Source of the DNA: Sphingomonas profundi
Lineage (GTDB): Bacteria; Pseudomonadota; Alphaproteobacteria; Sphingomonadales; Sphingomonadaceae
NCBI RefSeq assembly: GCF_009739515.1
Contig: NZ_CP046535.1
Location: forward strand, 3,038,001 to 3,102,000
Direction: 5' to 3'
Length of the DNA: 64,000 nt
In this document: positions 50,680-60,472 of the stretch, piece by piece
Layout: each line of letters begins with the position of its first letter
How positions within the stretch are numbered: position 1 is the first letter of the stretch
Program-made: the position numbers and the translations under genes
The notes under the pieces: generated by a model
Told to the model about the DNA's origin: nothing
The model's input: the letters and a program-made list of their open reading frames with translations, nothing else
The model's database searches: none

Positions 50680-51996
50680 ATGCCGCCAGTCCTGCCCCAC
50701 CGGCCCGTCGACGCATTCGGGCCCGCCATCGCCGATCCGGCCCGCCGCGGCGAGTTCCGCCTGCTGTTCGCCGTCATGCTGGCGATCGCCGCCGGCAACA
50801 CGGCGCTGCAATCGGTGCTGCCGGCAATCGGCCGATCGCTGGGCCTGGCCGACGCGGTGATCGCGATCACCTTCTCCTTCTCGGCGCTGGTCTGGTCGAT
50901 CGCGGCGCCGTGGTGGGCGCGCCGATCCGATCGCACCGGCAGCAAGCGCATGGTGGCGATCGGCATCGCCGGCTTCACCGTCTCGCTGCTCGGCTGCGCG
51001 ATGGCGCTGACGGCCGGGCTGCAGGGCTGGCTCAGCGGCATCGGCGCGCTCGTGGCGTTCGTGCTGGCGCGGCTCGTCTACGGCTTCTTCGGCGCGGCCG
51101 CCCCGCCGGCGGCGCAGGCGATGGTGGCCCGCCGCACTAGCCGGGCCGAGCGGACCAACGCGCTGACCCTGCTCGCCTCCGCCTTCGGGCTCGGCACCAT
51201 CCTCGGCCCGGCGCTGGCGCCCTTCTTCGTGCTGCCGGTGGTGGGCCTCGCCGGGCCGGGCTACGTGTTCGCGATCGGCGGCATCCTGATGACGGCGGGC
51301 GTCCTCTACGGCCTGCCGCGCGACCGGCCGGAGGACCGGCCGATGCGCGGCGCCGCCAATGCCGAGCCCTCGATCGGCGGCGAGCCGAGCGGCGCTTCCG
51401 TGATCGCCGCTAGCCGCGCGCCCCGCGCCGGCCGGCTGCGCCTGCGCGATCCGCGGATCTGGCCGTGGATGCTCGCCGGCCTCGTCGCCGGCCACGCGCA
51501 GGCGATGGTGGGCCAGACGATGGCCTTCCTGACGATGGACCGGCTGCACCTGACGCCCGATCTCGCCCAGCCGATCATCGGCATCGTGCTGATGTCCGGC
51601 GCGGGGGCGGCGCTGCTGGTGCAGTGGGGGCTGATCCCGCGCCTGGGCTGGCCGCCACGGCTGATGCTGGTGTGGGGATCGCTGGCGGCGGCGGCGGGCT
51701 GCGTGGCGATCGCGCTGGCGGCCTCCATGCATGCGCTGGCGGTGTCGTTCGCCATCGCCTCGCTCGGCTTCGGCTTCGTCCGGCCGGGCTTCACCGCCGG
51801 CGCCTCGCTGGCCGTGGGATCGGAGGAGCAGGGGCTCGTCGCCGGCCGGGTCACGTCGGTGAACGGGATCGTGTTCGTCCTCGGCCCGTCGCTGGGCGTG
51901 GGGCTCTACGGGGTGGACGCCCACCTGCCCTATCTGGCGGCGGCCGGCGCGCTCGCCATGGTCGCGGTCTATTGCTGGCGGCGGCTGCCCGGCTGA
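50680..51996 (+). CDS. MFS transporter, drug-efflux type
   Basis: A 438-residue protein with twelve predicted spans. The first loop has [26 protein letters not shown], the A-motif-like GxxxDRxGRR position of drug/H+ antiporters, and the central loop (about residues 215-255) is hydrophilic. It resembles the DHA group of exporters; substrate unknown. ATG 50680 sits 110 bases from the start of the divergent methyltransferase gene. The longer frame upstream overlaps that gene and is unlikely. Confidence 0.82.
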   Translation: MPPVLPHRPVDAFGPAIADPARRGEFRLLFAVMLAIAAGNTALQSVLPAIGRSLGLADAVIAITFSFSALVWSIAAPWWARRSDRTGSKRMVAIGIAGFTVSLLGCAMALTAGLQGWLSGIGALVAFVLARLVYGFFGAAAPPAAQAMVARRTSRAERTNALTLLASAFGLGTILGPALAPFFVLPVVGLAGPGYVFAIGGILMTAGVLYGLPRDRPEDRPMRGAANAEPSIGGEPSGASVIAASRAPRAGRLRLRDPRIWPWMLAGLVAGHAQAMVGQTMAFLTMDRLHLTPDLAQPIIGIVLMSGAGAALLVQWGLIPRLGWPPRLMLVWGSLAAAAGCVAIALAASMHALAVSFAIASLGFGFVRPGFTAGASLAVGSEEQGLVAGRVTSVNGIVFVLGPSLGVGLYGVDAHLPYLAAAGALAMVAVYCWRRLPG

Positions 51997-52089
51997 GCCG
52001 CACCGGCGAAAAATCCCCAAATCTCCGATCGTTGGGAACGGCGCGTGGCGTGGCGGGTTCTCAAGGCTCGCAGCAGAACGGATGGTGCC

Positions 52090-52668
52090 ATGACCGAGAC
52101 GACCACCACCGCCGGGTCCGGCGGGCGGGACGATGCGCCACGCTCCGCCGCGCGATCGGCCGAACCCACGGCGGACCAGAAGGCGCGCGGCGAAACCGCG
52201 CTCACTGCAATCACCCTCACGATCAACCGGACGCCGGCCGACGTCTACGCCTTCTGGCGGAATTTCGCGAACCTGGCGCCGGCGATGGAGAATGTTGCGA
52301 GCATCGCCGTGAAGGACGATCGCACGTCCCACTGGATCGTGAACGCCCCCGGCGGCGGCACCGTGGAGTGGGACGCCATCGTCACCGAGGACGTGCCCGG
52401 TGCGCTGATCGCCTGGTCCTCCGCCGAGGGTGCCGACATCTCGAACAGCGGCCGCGTGGAGTTCCGCGACGCGGGCGAACGCGGCACCTTCGTCTCCGCC
52501 ACGATCGCCTACGATCCGCCGGCCGGCATCATCGGCAAGCTAGTCGCCAAGCTGACCCAGAAGGAGCCGGCGATCCAGCAGCGTCGCGACCTGCGGCGGA
52601 TCAAGCAGCTGCTGGAAACTGGCGAGATCGCCACTTCCAGCCCGCCCAATCCCGCGCCCAAGGCGTAA
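52090..52668 (+). CDS. SRPBCC (cyclase/dehydrase-like) protein
   Basis: A 192-residue protein with a disordered Ser/Thr/Ala-rich N-terminus (about 45 residues), then the START-like fold segment [59 protein letters not shown] and [22 protein letters not shown]. Such proteins bind lipids or polyketides in a hydrophobic cavity; some are linked to membrane stress responses. ATG 52090 begins just after the MFS gene. It reads into the alcohol dehydrogenase gene 26 bases later, likely one operon. Confidence 0.8.
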   Translation: MTETTTTAGSGGRDDAPRSAARSAEPTADQKARGETALTAITLTINRTPADVYAFWRNFANLAPAMENVASIAVKDDRTSHWIVNAPGGGTVEWDAIVTEDVPGALIAWSSAEGADISNSGRVEFRDAGERGTFVSATIAYDPPAGIIGKLVAKLTQKEPAIQQRRDLRRIKQLLETGEIATSSPPNPAPKA

Positions 52669-52694
52669 TCCCGCCCCACCCGAAAGGACCGCCC

Positions 52695-53882
52695 ATGCGT
52701 GCGCTCACCTGGCACGGCAAGCACGACGTCCGCGTCGATACCGTTCCCGATCCCGAGATCATCAACCCGCGCGATGCGATCATCCGGATCACCTCCACCG
52801 CGATCTGCGGATCCGACCTGCATCTGTACGACGGCTACATTCCGACGATGAAGGCCGGCGACATCCTGGGCCACGAGTTCATGGGCGAGGTGGTGGAGAC
52901 CGGCGCCAGGAGCACGCTGAAGAAGGGCCAGCGCGTCGTCGTGCCCTTCGTGATCGCGTGCGGCAGCTGCTACTTCTGCGGCAAGCACCAATATTCCGCC
53001 TGCGACAATTCGAACCCGGCCGACAATCAGGACATATCCGAGGAATTGTGGGGCCACCCCGCCTCCGGCCTGTTCGGCTACAGCCACATGACCGGCGGCT
53101 ATCCCGGCGGTCAGGCCGAATATGTCCGCGTGCCATTCTCCGACGTGGGGCCAATCGTGATCCCGGACGGGATCGACGACGAGAAGGTGCTGTTCCTCTC
53201 CGACATCCTGCCGACCGGCTGGATGGCCGCCGAGAATGCCGACATCGAGCCAGGCGACACGGTGGCGGTATGGGGCTGCGGCCCGGTGGGCCTGTTCGCC
53301 GTGCAGAGCGCCTTCCTGATGGGCGCCGCGCGGGTGATCGCGATCGATCATTTCCCGAACCGGCTGGCGCTGGCCAAGAAGTTCGGCGCCGAGATCCTCA
53401 ACTATGAGGATTCGAAGGTCTACGATGCGTTGATGGAGATGACCGGCGGCATCGGCCCCGATGCGGTGATCGACGCGGTGGGCCTGGAGAGCCACGGCCT
53501 GTTCGCCGACAACGTGCTCGATCAGATCAAGGCCACCGCCTTCCTCGGCACCGAGCGGCCGCACGTGCTGCGTCAGGCGATCATCGCCTGCCGCAAGGGC
53601 GGGCGCGTCTCCGTGCCCGGAGTCTATGGCGGGTTCGTCGACAAGTTCCCGATGGGCGCCTTCATGGAGAAGGGGCTGACGATGAAGACCGGACAGACCC
53701 ATGTGCAGCATTATCTGCCGGGCCTGCTGAACGCGATCGTGGAGGGGAAGATCGACACGACCTTCCTGATCTCCCACCGCATGGCGCTGGAAGACGCGCC
53801 GCACGGCTACGACATCTTCAAGAACAAGCAGGACGAGGTGACGAAGGTCGTCCTGAAACCCGGCCTGGCGAAGGCCGCCTGA
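52695..53882 (+). CDS. Zinc-dependent alcohol dehydrogenase
   Basis: A 395-residue medium-chain dehydrogenase. Catalytic zinc ligands are in [14 protein letters not shown] and LGHEFMGEV, and the structural zinc site is [15 protein letters not shown] (C-x2-C-x2-C-x7-C). The NAD site is [14 protein letters not shown]. The long insertion and the C-terminal [24 protein letters not shown] match the glutathione-independent formaldehyde/threonine-dehydrogenase-like group seen in stress clusters. The substrate is not fixed by sequence. CGAAAGGA precedes the ATG. Confidence 0.87.
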   Translation: MRALTWHGKHDVRVDTVPDPEIINPRDAIIRITSTAICGSDLHLYDGYIPTMKAGDILGHEFMGEVVETGARSTLKKGQRVVVPFVIACGSCYFCGKHQYSACDNSNPADNQDISEELWGHPASGLFGYSHMTGGYPGGQAEYVRVPFSDVGPIVIPDGIDDEKVLFLSDILPTGWMAAENADIEPGDTVAVWGCGPVGLFAVQSAFLMGAARVIAIDHFPNRLALAKKFGAEILNYEDSKVYDALMEMTGGIGPDAVIDAVGLESHGLFADNVLDQIKATAFLGTERPHVLRQAIIACRKGGRVSVPGVYGGFVDKFPMGAFMEKGLTMKTGQTHVQHYLPGLLNAIVEGKIDTTFLISHRMALEDAPHGYDIFKNKQDEVTKVVLKPGLAKAA

Positions 53883-53895
53883 CAGGAGACGCATC

Positions 53896-54690
53896 ATGGC
53901 AGACAGCAACGGCAAATTTGCGGTCATCACCGGCGCCTCGACCGGCATCGGCTTCGAGCTCGCCTCGATCGCGGCGGAGAATGGCTACGATATCCTCGTG
54001 GTGGCGGACGAGCCGCTGATCGAGGCCGCCGCCGCCGACTTCCGCACCCATGGCGGCAAGGTCGAGTCGGTCGAGGCGGACCTCTCCACCACCGAGGGCG
54101 TCGACAGCCTGCTCGCCGCGACGAACGGGCGGCGGATCGACCTGCTCTGCGCCAATGCCGGCCGCGGCCTCGGCCGCGACTTCTTGGGGCAGGATGTCGC
54201 GGACTGGCGGAAGGTGGTGGACACCAACATCACCGGCACGCTCTATCTGCTCCAGCACGTGCTAAAGGACATGGTCGCCCGCGACGACGGCAAGGTGCTC
54301 GTCACCGGATCCATCGCCGGCTTCATCCCCGGATCCTTCCAGGCCGTCTACAACGGCACCAAGGCGTTCGTGGACAGCTTCACCGACGCGATCCGCGACG
54401 AGATCAAGGAATCGAAGGGCGTTCAGCTCACCACGCTGATGCCGGGGCCGGTGGAGACCGAGTTCTTCGATCGCGCCGACATGATGGACACCAGCGTCGG
54501 CGCGTCCAAGAGCAAGAGCGACCCGGCCGACGTCGCGCGCGACGGCTGGGATGCGCTGATGGACGGCAAGGCCAGCGTCGTTTCCGGCTGGAAGAACAAG
54601 TTGCAGGTGGCGCTGGCGCATGTAACGCCGGCGGCGGTGCTGTCCGGCATGCACCGCAACATGGCGGAGCCCGGCACCGCCGACGAGTAA
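53896..54690 (+). CDS. SDR family oxidoreductase
   Basis: A 264-residue classical SDR with ITGASTGIGFELA (NAD(P) motif), LLCANAGRGLG, VTGSIAGFIPG (Ser), YNGTKAFVDSF (Tyr and Lys) and LMPGPVETEFF. It starts 13 bases after the alcohol dehydrogenase, with AGGAGACGCATC as ribosome site, and likely belongs to the same stress operon. The product has the usual length. After its TAA the same frame continues directly into the cupin sequence. Confidence 0.87.
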   Translation: MADSNGKFAVITGASTGIGFELASIAAENGYDILVVADEPLIEAAAADFRTHGGKVESVEADLSTTEGVDSLLAATNGRRIDLLCANAGRGLGRDFLGQDVADWRKVVDTNITGTLYLLQHVLKDMVARDDGKVLVTGSIAGFIPGSFQAVYNGTKAFVDSFTDAIRDEIKESKGVQLTTLMPGPVETEFFDRADMMDTSVGASKSKSDPADVARDGWDALMDGKASVVSGWKNKLQVALAHVTPAAVLSGMHRNMAEPGTADE

Positions 54691-54720
54691 GCGAAGGAAC
54701 GGGCGGCGGACGGCTGGGGC

Positions 54721-55050
54721 AATCTTCTCGCCGGCATCAGGCGCGATGCGGAGGAGGAGGAGTTTCGTACCCTCCTCGGTCGGCCGGGCCTGCGGATCGA
54801 GCGGATCGTCTCGACCGGGCAGGTCTCCCCCGACTGGTACGATCAGCCGCAGGATGAATGGGTGCTGCTGGTGGGAGGCGGCGCTCACCTGCTGATCGAG
54901 GGCGCGGGGGAGATGGTGCTCGGGCCGGGCGATCATCTGCTGATCCCGGCGCATGTGCGTCATCGCGTGACATGGACCGATCCCGCGCGGCCGACGATAT
55001 GGCTCGCCATCCACTTCCCCGCAGGTGCGGAATCCGGCCCGGACGGCTGA
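54721..55050 (+). CDS. Cupin-fold protein without a recognisable start codon
   Basis: A cupin of about 110 residues: NLLAGIRRDAEEEEFRTLLGRPGLRIERIVSTGQ, then DWYDQPQDEWVLLVGGGAHLLIEG, LGPGDHLLIPAHVRHRVTWT and TIWLAIHFPA, matching the small cupins with a WYDQ...EWV block. The frame is open from 54691, directly after the SDR TAA and in the same frame, but contains no ATG, GTG or TTG before GTG 54862, which lies well inside the fold. A non-standard start, read-through of TAA, or a lost start codon are possible. The coordinate given is the first well-conserved codon. Confidence 0.6.
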   Translation, partial: NLLAGIRRDAEEEEFRTLLGRPGLRIERIVSTGQVSPDWYDQPQDEWVLLVGGGAHLLIEGAGEMVLGPGDHLLIPAHVRHRVTWTDPARPTIWLAIHFPAGAESGPDG

Positions 55051-55153
55051 ACGGGCGCTGACAGGCGCATTCAGGGTCAGGTCAAGCCCGCGAATCGATA
55101 AGCGTCCCTGTCATTCCGGCATCCGCTTGATGCCGCAGCCAGGGAGATCCACG

Positions 55154-55525
55154 ATGTTCAAGTCGCTCGTCACCGCCGCCGCCATCGCCCTTGCCGGCAC
55201 CGCCACCGTCGCGCCGCTGCCGGCCGCCGCCCAGTCCTATGGATGGGACGATCGCGGCCAGGATGCCGGCTTCCAGAACGTCGGCTGGCGCGATGATCGC
55301 CGCTACCGCAACGATCGTCGCTATCGCGGCGGCAACTACCGCTATCGCAACCAGCGCTGCTACGACAAGGGCAATGGCGGCCTCGCCATCGGCGGCATCG
55401 CTGGCGGTCTGGCCGGCAACGCCATCGCCGGTCGCGGCGATCGCACGCTCGGCACGATCCTGGGCGCCGGCGTCGGCGCGCTCGCCGGCCGCGCGATCGA
55501 CCGTTCGGACGGCCGCCGCTGCTGA
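55154..55525 (+). CDS. Glycine-zipper 2TM domain protein
   Basis: A 123-residue exported protein. A signal peptide (residues 1-26, ending AAAQS) is followed by an Arg/Tyr/Asp-rich segment (RRYRNDRRYRGGNYRYRNQ), then the glycine-zipper region GGLAIGGIAGGLAGNAIAGRGDRTLGTILGAGVGALAGRAI. Such proteins insert into or associate with the outer membrane; the function is unknown. AGGGAG lies before ATG 55154. The longer upstream frame is noise. An inverted-repeat element follows. Confidence 0.84.
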   Translation: MFKSLVTAAAIALAGTATVAPLPAAAQSYGWDDRGQDAGFQNVGWRDDRRYRNDRRYRGGNYRYRNQRCYDKGNGGLAIGGIAGGLAGNAIAGRGDRTLGTILGAGVGALAGRAIDRSDGRRC

Positions 55526-55547
55526 GGCGTTCGACCTGTCCCCCTTG

Positions 55548-55625
55548 TGCCGAGCGTAGTCGAGACACCCGTTCGGACGTAGCCAGGCCTTCCGGCTACG
55601 TCCTTGGGCGTCCCTCGACTGCGCT
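55548..55625. repeat. Intergenic inverted repeat, CGAGCGnAGTCGAG family, with inner hairpin
   Basis: CCGAGCGTAGTCGAG (55548-55562) pairs with CTCGACTGCGCTCGG (55611-55625), one mismatch. Inside, GGACGTAGCC (55572-55581) and GGCTACGTCC (55591-55600) are perfectly complementary. It lies between convergent genes. Confidence 0.8.
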
Positions 55626-55663
55626 CGGGACAAGCCTGCCGGGTGGTGCGCCGTCGATCGCCG

Positions 55664-56320
55664 CTATCGCACCCCAAGCCCCGCCTTCACCGCCGGCGTG
55701 ATGCCGCGCACGATCACCGCCACGCCGGGGGCAGTCGGGTGCAGGCCGTCCGGCAGGGTCATGCCGCGGCGGGCGGCCACTCCGTTCAGGAAGAACGGAT
55801 AGAGGCCGGCGCCATAGGCTTTCGCCAGCGCCGGATACATGCCCTCGAACGCCGTCACATAAGCGCGGCCCATGTTGGGGGCGGAGCGCATGCCGGCGAT
55901 CAGCACCTTCAGCCGCCGCCGCCGCAACTCGCTGAGGATCGCCTCCAGATTGGCGCGGGCCTGCGCCACCGGCAGGCCGCGCAGCATGTCGTTGGCGCCC
56001 AGCTCCACGATCACGAGATCGGGCTTCGCCTTCAGCGCGTTCAGCACCCAGGCGAGCCGCGCCTTGCCCGCGGCCGTCGTGTCGCCGGAGACGCCGGCAT
56101 TGTGGACGCGGGCGGCGATGCCCTGCCGCCTGAGCGATGCCTCCAGCTGCACCGGAAAGCTCTCGTTCGGCTTCAGCCCGTAGCCTGCCGTCAGGCTGTC
56201 ACCGAAGGCCACTATCAGCCGCTCGGCCGCCGATGCCGGGGCGGCGCCCGCCAGTGCCAGCCATCCGGCGAGATGGACAATCCACCGCCGCCACCCATAT
56301 GAGCCTGCCTGCCTGCGCAA
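55664..56320 (-). CDS. tesA: Arylesterase / thioesterase I, SGNH hydrolase
   Basis: A 218-residue exported hydrolase. A signal peptide (about residues 1-31) is followed by the SGNH blocks: FGDSLTAGYG (nucleophile Ser), SGDTT, ELGANDMLRG (Asn) and PDGLHPTAPG (Asp and His). Members have esterase, thioesterase and lysophospholipase activities in the periplasm. The only start in the right place is TTG 56320; it overlaps the start of the divergent ABC gene by 22 bases. The head-to-head pairing with ybbA-ybbP is also found in E. coli. Confidence 0.88.
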   Translation of the reverse strand: MRRQAGSYGWRRWIVHLAGWLALAGAAPASAAERLIVAFGDSLTAGYGLKPNESFPVQLEASLRRQGIAARVHNAGVSGDTTAAGKARLAWVLNALKAKPDLVIVELGANDMLRGLPVAQARANLEAILSELRRRRLKVLIAGMRSAPNMGRAYVTAFEGMYPALAKAYGAGLYPFFLNGVAARRGMTLPDGLHPTAPGVAVIVRGITPAVKAGLGVR

Positions 56321-57045
56321 CGGAAGATCCTTTTCTGCCTCAGCCTGATCCCGATATCGTGATCGCCGCGCGCGATGTCACCCTCGCGCTCGGCCAGGGT
56401 TTGGCGCGCGTGCAGATCCTGCGCGGGATCGATCTGACGGTGCGCGCCGGCGAGACGGTGGCGCTGCTCGGCCCGTCAGGCTCGGGCAAGTCCTCGCTGA
56501 TGGCGGTCCTGTCCGGGCTGGAGCAGGCGAGCGGCGGATCGATCCACGTCGCCGGCGCGGACTTCGGCGCGATGGGCGAGGATCAGCTGGCGCTCGCCCG
56601 GCGCGGGCGCATCGGCATCGTGCTGCAGGCCTTCCACCTGCTGCCGACGATGACGGCGCTGGAGAATGTCGCCGTGCCGCTGGAACTGGCTGGCGAGGGC
56701 GACGCGTTCGCGCGGGCGGAGGCGGAGCTCGCCTCCGTCGGCCTCGGCCACCGTACCGGCCATTATCCGGCGCAGCTCTCGGGCGGGGAGCAGCAGCGGA
56801 CGGCCATCGCCCGCGCCACCGTCGCCCGGCCCGCTTTGCTGTTCGCCGACGAGCCGACCGGCAATCTGGACGCGGCGACCGGTGAGGCGATCATGGACCT
56901 GCTGTTCGCCCGCCAGCGGGAGACCGGCGCGACCCTGGTGATGATCACCCACGATCCGGCGCTCGGCCGGCGCTGCGGGCGCACGGTGGAACTGCGCGAC
57001 GGCCGCATCGTCGCGGATACCGCTCCGGCCGGCGGCGGCGCCTGA
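56299..57045 (+). CDS. ABC transporter ATP-binding protein, YbbA/LolD-like
   Basis: A 248-residue ATPase with Walker A GPSGSGKSS (about residues 57-65), Q-loop IVLQAFHLLPTM, signature LSGGEQQRTAIARA, Walker B LLFADEPTGNLD and the H-loop ITHDP. It is of the MacB/LolD type that works with large FtsX-like permeases. It ends in TGATG overlap with the permease gene. ATG 56299 is used; it lies within the N-terminus of the divergent tesA. Confidence 0.9.
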   Translation: MSLPACATEDPFLPQPDPDIVIAARDVTLALGQGLARVQILRGIDLTVRAGETVALLGPSGSGKSSLMAVLSGLEQASGGSIHVAGADFGAMGEDQLALARRGRIGIVLQAFHLLPTMTALENVAVPLELAGEGDAFARAEAELASVGLGHRTGHYPAQLSGGEQQRTAIARATVARPALLFADEPTGNLDAATGEAIMDLLFARQRETGATLVMITHDPALGRRCGRTVELRDGRIVADTAPAGGGA

Positions 57046-59549
57046 TGGCGACGCGCGGCGTGGCGCTGCGGCTGGCGCTGCGGGAGCTGCGCGGCGGCCT
57101 CTCCGGCCTGCGACTGCTGGCGCTCTGCCTGTTCCTGGGCGTCGCGGCGATCGCCGGCGTCGGTAGCCTCTCCGCCTCGATCCTGGGCGCGCTGGAGGAG
57201 CAGGGGCGCGTGCTGCTGGGCGGCGATCTGCAATTCCAGGTGGTGCAGCGCTTCGCCACACCGGCCGAGCGCGCCGCCTTCGACGCGGCCGGCCGCACGT
57301 CGGAGACGGTGCGGATGCGGGCGATGGCCTCCCGCCTGGACGGCGCGGAGAGCGTGCTGGCCGAACTGAAGGGCGTCGATGCCGCCTATCCGCTCTACGG
57401 CAAGCTCGCCCTTGCGCCCGGCGCGCTGGCGGCGCGGCCGCGCGGCACCGATGTGGCGATCGGACCGGCGCTGGCCGAGCGGCTGCGTGTGCGGGTGGGC
57501 GATCGCATCCGCATCGGCGAGGCGAGCCTGCGCGTGATCGGCCTGATCGCCAACGAGCCGGACCGGCTGAGCGAGGGGTTCACCCTCGGCCCGGTGGCGC
57601 TGGTCGACATAAGCGGCATCGCGGCGACCGGGCTGGTGCAGCCCGGCAGCCTGTTCAACGCGCGCTACCGCGTGCAGCTGCCGCCCGCGCGGGATTTCGG
57701 CCCGGTCGCCGATGCGGTACTCGCCCGCTTCCCGAACGGCGGCTGGCAGGTGCAGAACCGCACCAACGGCGCGCCGACCACCCGCCGCTACGTCGAGCGG
57801 CTGGGCCAGTTTCTCGGCCTCGTCGGGCTGACGGCGCTGGCGGTGGCGGGGATCGGCGTGGGCAACGGCGTCGCCTCCTACCTCGATGCGCGGCGCGCCG
57901 GCATCGCCACGCTAAAGGTGCTCGGCGCCTCGTCGGGCATGATCGCCACGCTCTACCTGATCCAGATCGGCATCGTCGCCATTGCCGGCATCGTGGCGGG
58001 CGGCGCGCTGGGCGCGGCGGTGCCGGCGATCGTCACGGCCGTGGCGGGCGACGCGCTGCCGGTGCCGCCGCGCCTGGACGTCTACCCGGCGCCGCTGCTG
58101 GTGGGCGCCGCCTACGGCGTGCTCGTCGCCGCGCTGTTCGCCGTCGCGCCGCTGGCGCGGGCGCGCGCCGTGGCGGCGGCCTCGCTGTTCCGCGGCGGCG
58201 TGGAGGCGGCGGCGCGGCCGCCGGCGGCGGTGCTGGCCGGCATGGCGGTGCTGCTCGGCGCGATCGTGGCGCTCGCCATCCTGACAGCACCCTATCCCGG
58301 CTTCGCGGCGATGTTCGTGGGCGCGGTGGCGGCGCTGCTGGCGCTGCTGGCGGCGGTGGGCCGGGGCGTGCGGCGGCTGGCGGCGCGGATGCCGCATGCC
58401 CGCCGGCCGCTGCTGCGGCTCGCCATCGCCAACCTGCACCGGCCCGGCGCGCAGACCGATCGGCTGGTGGTCGCGCTCGGCCTCGGCCTCACCCTGTTCG
58501 CCACCCTGGCGGTGATCCAGACGAACCTCTCCGGCCAGATCGCCCGCACCCTGCCGGCACGGGCGCCGAGCTTCTTCGTGCTGGACATCCCCAATGGCGA
58601 GATCGATCGCTTCCGCACGGTGGTGGCCGGCGTCTCGCCCGGCGCCGATGTCCGCACCGTGCCGTCGCTGCGCGGGCCGATCGTCTCCTACGCCGGCCGG
58701 CGCGTGGCGGATCTGAAGCGGATCCCGGACGAGGCGTGGATCCTGCGCGGCGACCGCGGCCTCACCTACGCCGCCGCCCTGCCAGAGGGCAGCCAGGTGA
58801 CGGCCGGGCGCTGGTGGCCAGCCGATTATGCCGGCCCGCCGCTCGTCTCGATCGACGAGCGCGCGGCCGAGGTGCTGGGCCTGCGGATCGGCGATCCGTT
58901 GACCGTATCCGTGCTCGGCGTGGAGGTGACGGCGACGATCGCCTCGTTCCGCAAGATCGACTGGGACACGATGGGCTTCAACTTCGTGCTGGTCTACTCG
59001 CCCGGCGTGCTGGAGGGTGCGCCGCACAGCTACATGGCGACGGTGGCGATGCCGGTCGCGCGGGAGACGGCGCTCAACCGCGCGCTCGCCGCCGCCTTTC
59101 CGTCTGTCTCGCTGATCCGGGTGAAGGAGGTGCTGGGCCAGGTGAGCGACCTGCTCGGCCAGCTCGGCGTGGCGGTGCGGGCGGCCTCCTCGGTGGCGAT
59201 GGCGGCGGGCATCGCGGTGCTGATCGGCGCGATCGCCGCGTCGCGCCAGGCACGGCTGCGCGATGCGGTGCTGCTGAAGCTGCTCGGCGGCACGCGCCGG
59301 CAGATCCTGTGGGCGCAGGCGATCGAATATGCGCTGCTCGCCGCGATCGTCTCGCTGCTGGCGCTGGGCTTCGGGGCGGCGGCGGGCTGGTACGTGATCG
59401 TCGAGCTGTTCGGCCTCGGCTGGGGGCCGGACTGGCCGACGGTGATCGCCACCCTGCTCGGCGGCGCGGCGCTGACCTTGGCGGTGGGCCTGCTCGGCGC
59501 GCTGCCGGCGCTGCGGGCGCGGCCGGCAAGGGCGCTGCGGGAACTGTAG
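57045..59549 (+). CDS. FtsX-like ABC permease, YbbP type
   Basis: An 834-residue inner-membrane protein with an N-terminal span, a large periplasmic domain, three spans with an FtsX-like signature (LGLVGLTALAVAGIGVGNGVASYLDARR), more spans, a second periplasmic domain (about residues 470-680) and a final set of spans with FGAAAGWYVIVELFGLGW. This ten-span double-FtsX layout belongs to the YbbP family, thought to export or extract a lipophilic substrate together with the ATPase and the TesA esterase. The substrate is unknown. Confidence 0.85.
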   Translation: MATRGVALRLALRELRGGLSGLRLLALCLFLGVAAIAGVGSLSASILGALEEQGRVLLGGDLQFQVVQRFATPAERAAFDAAGRTSETVRMRAMASRLDGAESVLAELKGVDAAYPLYGKLALAPGALAARPRGTDVAIGPALAERLRVRVGDRIRIGEASLRVIGLIANEPDRLSEGFTLGPVALVDISGIAATGLVQPGSLFNARYRVQLPPARDFGPVADAVLARFPNGGWQVQNRTNGAPTTRRYVERLGQFLGLVGLTALAVAGIGVGNGVASYLDARRAGIATLKVLGASSGMIATLYLIQIGIVAIAGIVAGGALGAAVPAIVTAVAGDALPVPPRLDVYPAPLLVGAAYGVLVAALFAVAPLARARAVAAASLFRGGVEAAARPPAAVLAGMAVLLGAIVALAILTAPYPGFAAMFVGAVAALLALLAAVGRGVRRLAARMPHARRPLLRLAIANLHRPGAQTDRLVVALGLGLTLFATLAVIQTNLSGQIARTLPARAPSFFVLDIPNGEIDRFRTVVAGVSPGADVRTVPSLRGPIVSYAGRRVADLKRIPDEAWILRGDRGLTYAAALPEGSQVTAGRWWPADYAGPPLVSIDERAAEVLGLRIGDPLTVSVLGVEVTATIASFRKIDWDTMGFNFVLVYSPGVLEGAPHSYMATVAMPVARETALNRALAAAFPSVSLIRVKEVLGQVSDLLGQLGVAVRAASSVAMAAGIAVLIGAIAASRQARLRDAVLLKLLGGTRRQILWAQAIEYALLAAIVSLLALGFGAAAGWYVIVELFGLGWGPDWPTVIATLLGGAALTLAVGLLGALPALRARPARALREL

Positions 59550-59576
59550 GGCCTTCCCGCTCCGGGAATGGCGGAT

Positions 59577-60458
59577 CTACCGCGTCGCCGATCCCTGCAC
59601 GCAGGCGCGCAGCCAGCGGCCGACCGCGGCGATGCGGGCGAGGCGGCGGACGTCGCTCTGCGTGACGAGCCAGAAGCTGCGCCTGAGCGTCACCGCATCG
59701 TCCAGCAGCGGCCCCAGCGCCGGGTCGCGATCGCCGATGAAGGCCGGCAGCACGCCGATGCCGGCGCCGCTGGCGATCAGGCGGTGCTGCACGTTGATGC
59801 TGGTGCTGCGCAGGTTCGGCTCCAGCCCGGCGCCGATCTCGCCGAGATAATCCAGCTCCGGCGCGTAGATGAACTCCGGCACGTAGCCGATCAGGCTGTG
59901 GCGGCCGAGATCCTCCAGCCGCGCGGGCGCCGCCACCCCCGCCAGATAGGCGCGCGCGGCATAGAGCCGCAGGCGATAGTCGCCGAGCTTGGCCGCCATC
60001 AGCCGGCCCTTGCGCGGCCGGGCGAGCATCACCGCCATGTCCGCTTCCCGGCGGGAAGGGTTGAGGAAGCCGGATGCGGTGACGAGATCGAGCCGGATAT
60101 CGGGGTGCCGGGCATGAAAGTCGGGCAGCGCGGGCGCCAGCACCCAGGTGGCGAAGCCCTCCGCCACGCTGAGCCGGACGTGGCCCGACAGGCTCGCCGG
60201 ATCGCCGCCGGCCTGGCCCAGCGCCGCGAACGCCGCCGTCTCCATCGATTCGGCGTGGGCGAACAGCGCCTCGCCGCGCCCGGTCAGGCGGCGCTCGCCG
60301 CCGATCGTCTCGAACAGGGGTGCGCCCAGCGCCGCCTCCAGCCGGCCCAGCCGCCGGCCGATGGTGGTCGCGTCCAGCGCCAGGGTGCGGGCGGCGGGCG
60401 CCAGCCGGCGGGCGCGGGCCACGCCCAGGAAGATGCGCAGGTCGTCCCAGTCGAACAT
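59577..60458 (-). CDS. LysR family transcriptional regulator
   Basis: A 293-residue LysR protein. The N-terminal winged helix reads DWDDLRIFLGVARARRLAPAARTLALDATTIGRRLGRLEAALGAPLFE, and a periplasmic-binding-protein-like effector domain follows with HVRLSVAEGFATWVLAPAL and LIASGAGIGVLPAFIGD. It is divergent from the acylating aldehyde dehydrogenase; the 31-bp inverted repeat at 60473-60503 just upstream of its start is a good operator candidate, so it probably controls that gene and itself. Confidence 0.88.
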   Translation of the reverse strand: MFDWDDLRIFLGVARARRLAPAARTLALDATTIGRRLGRLEAALGAPLFETIGGERRLTGRGEALFAHAESMETAAFAALGQAGGDPASLSGHVRLSVAEGFATWVLAPALPDFHARHPDIRLDLVTASGFLNPSRREADMAVMLARPRKGRLMAAKLGDYRLRLYAARAYLAGVAAPARLEDLGRHSLIGYVPEFIYAPELDYLGEIGAGLEPNLRSTSINVQHRLIASGAGIGVLPAFIGDRDPALGPLLDDAVTLRRSFWLVTQSDVRRLARIAAVGRWLRACVQGSATR

Positions 60459-60472
60459 CGGCCCAGCCTACT

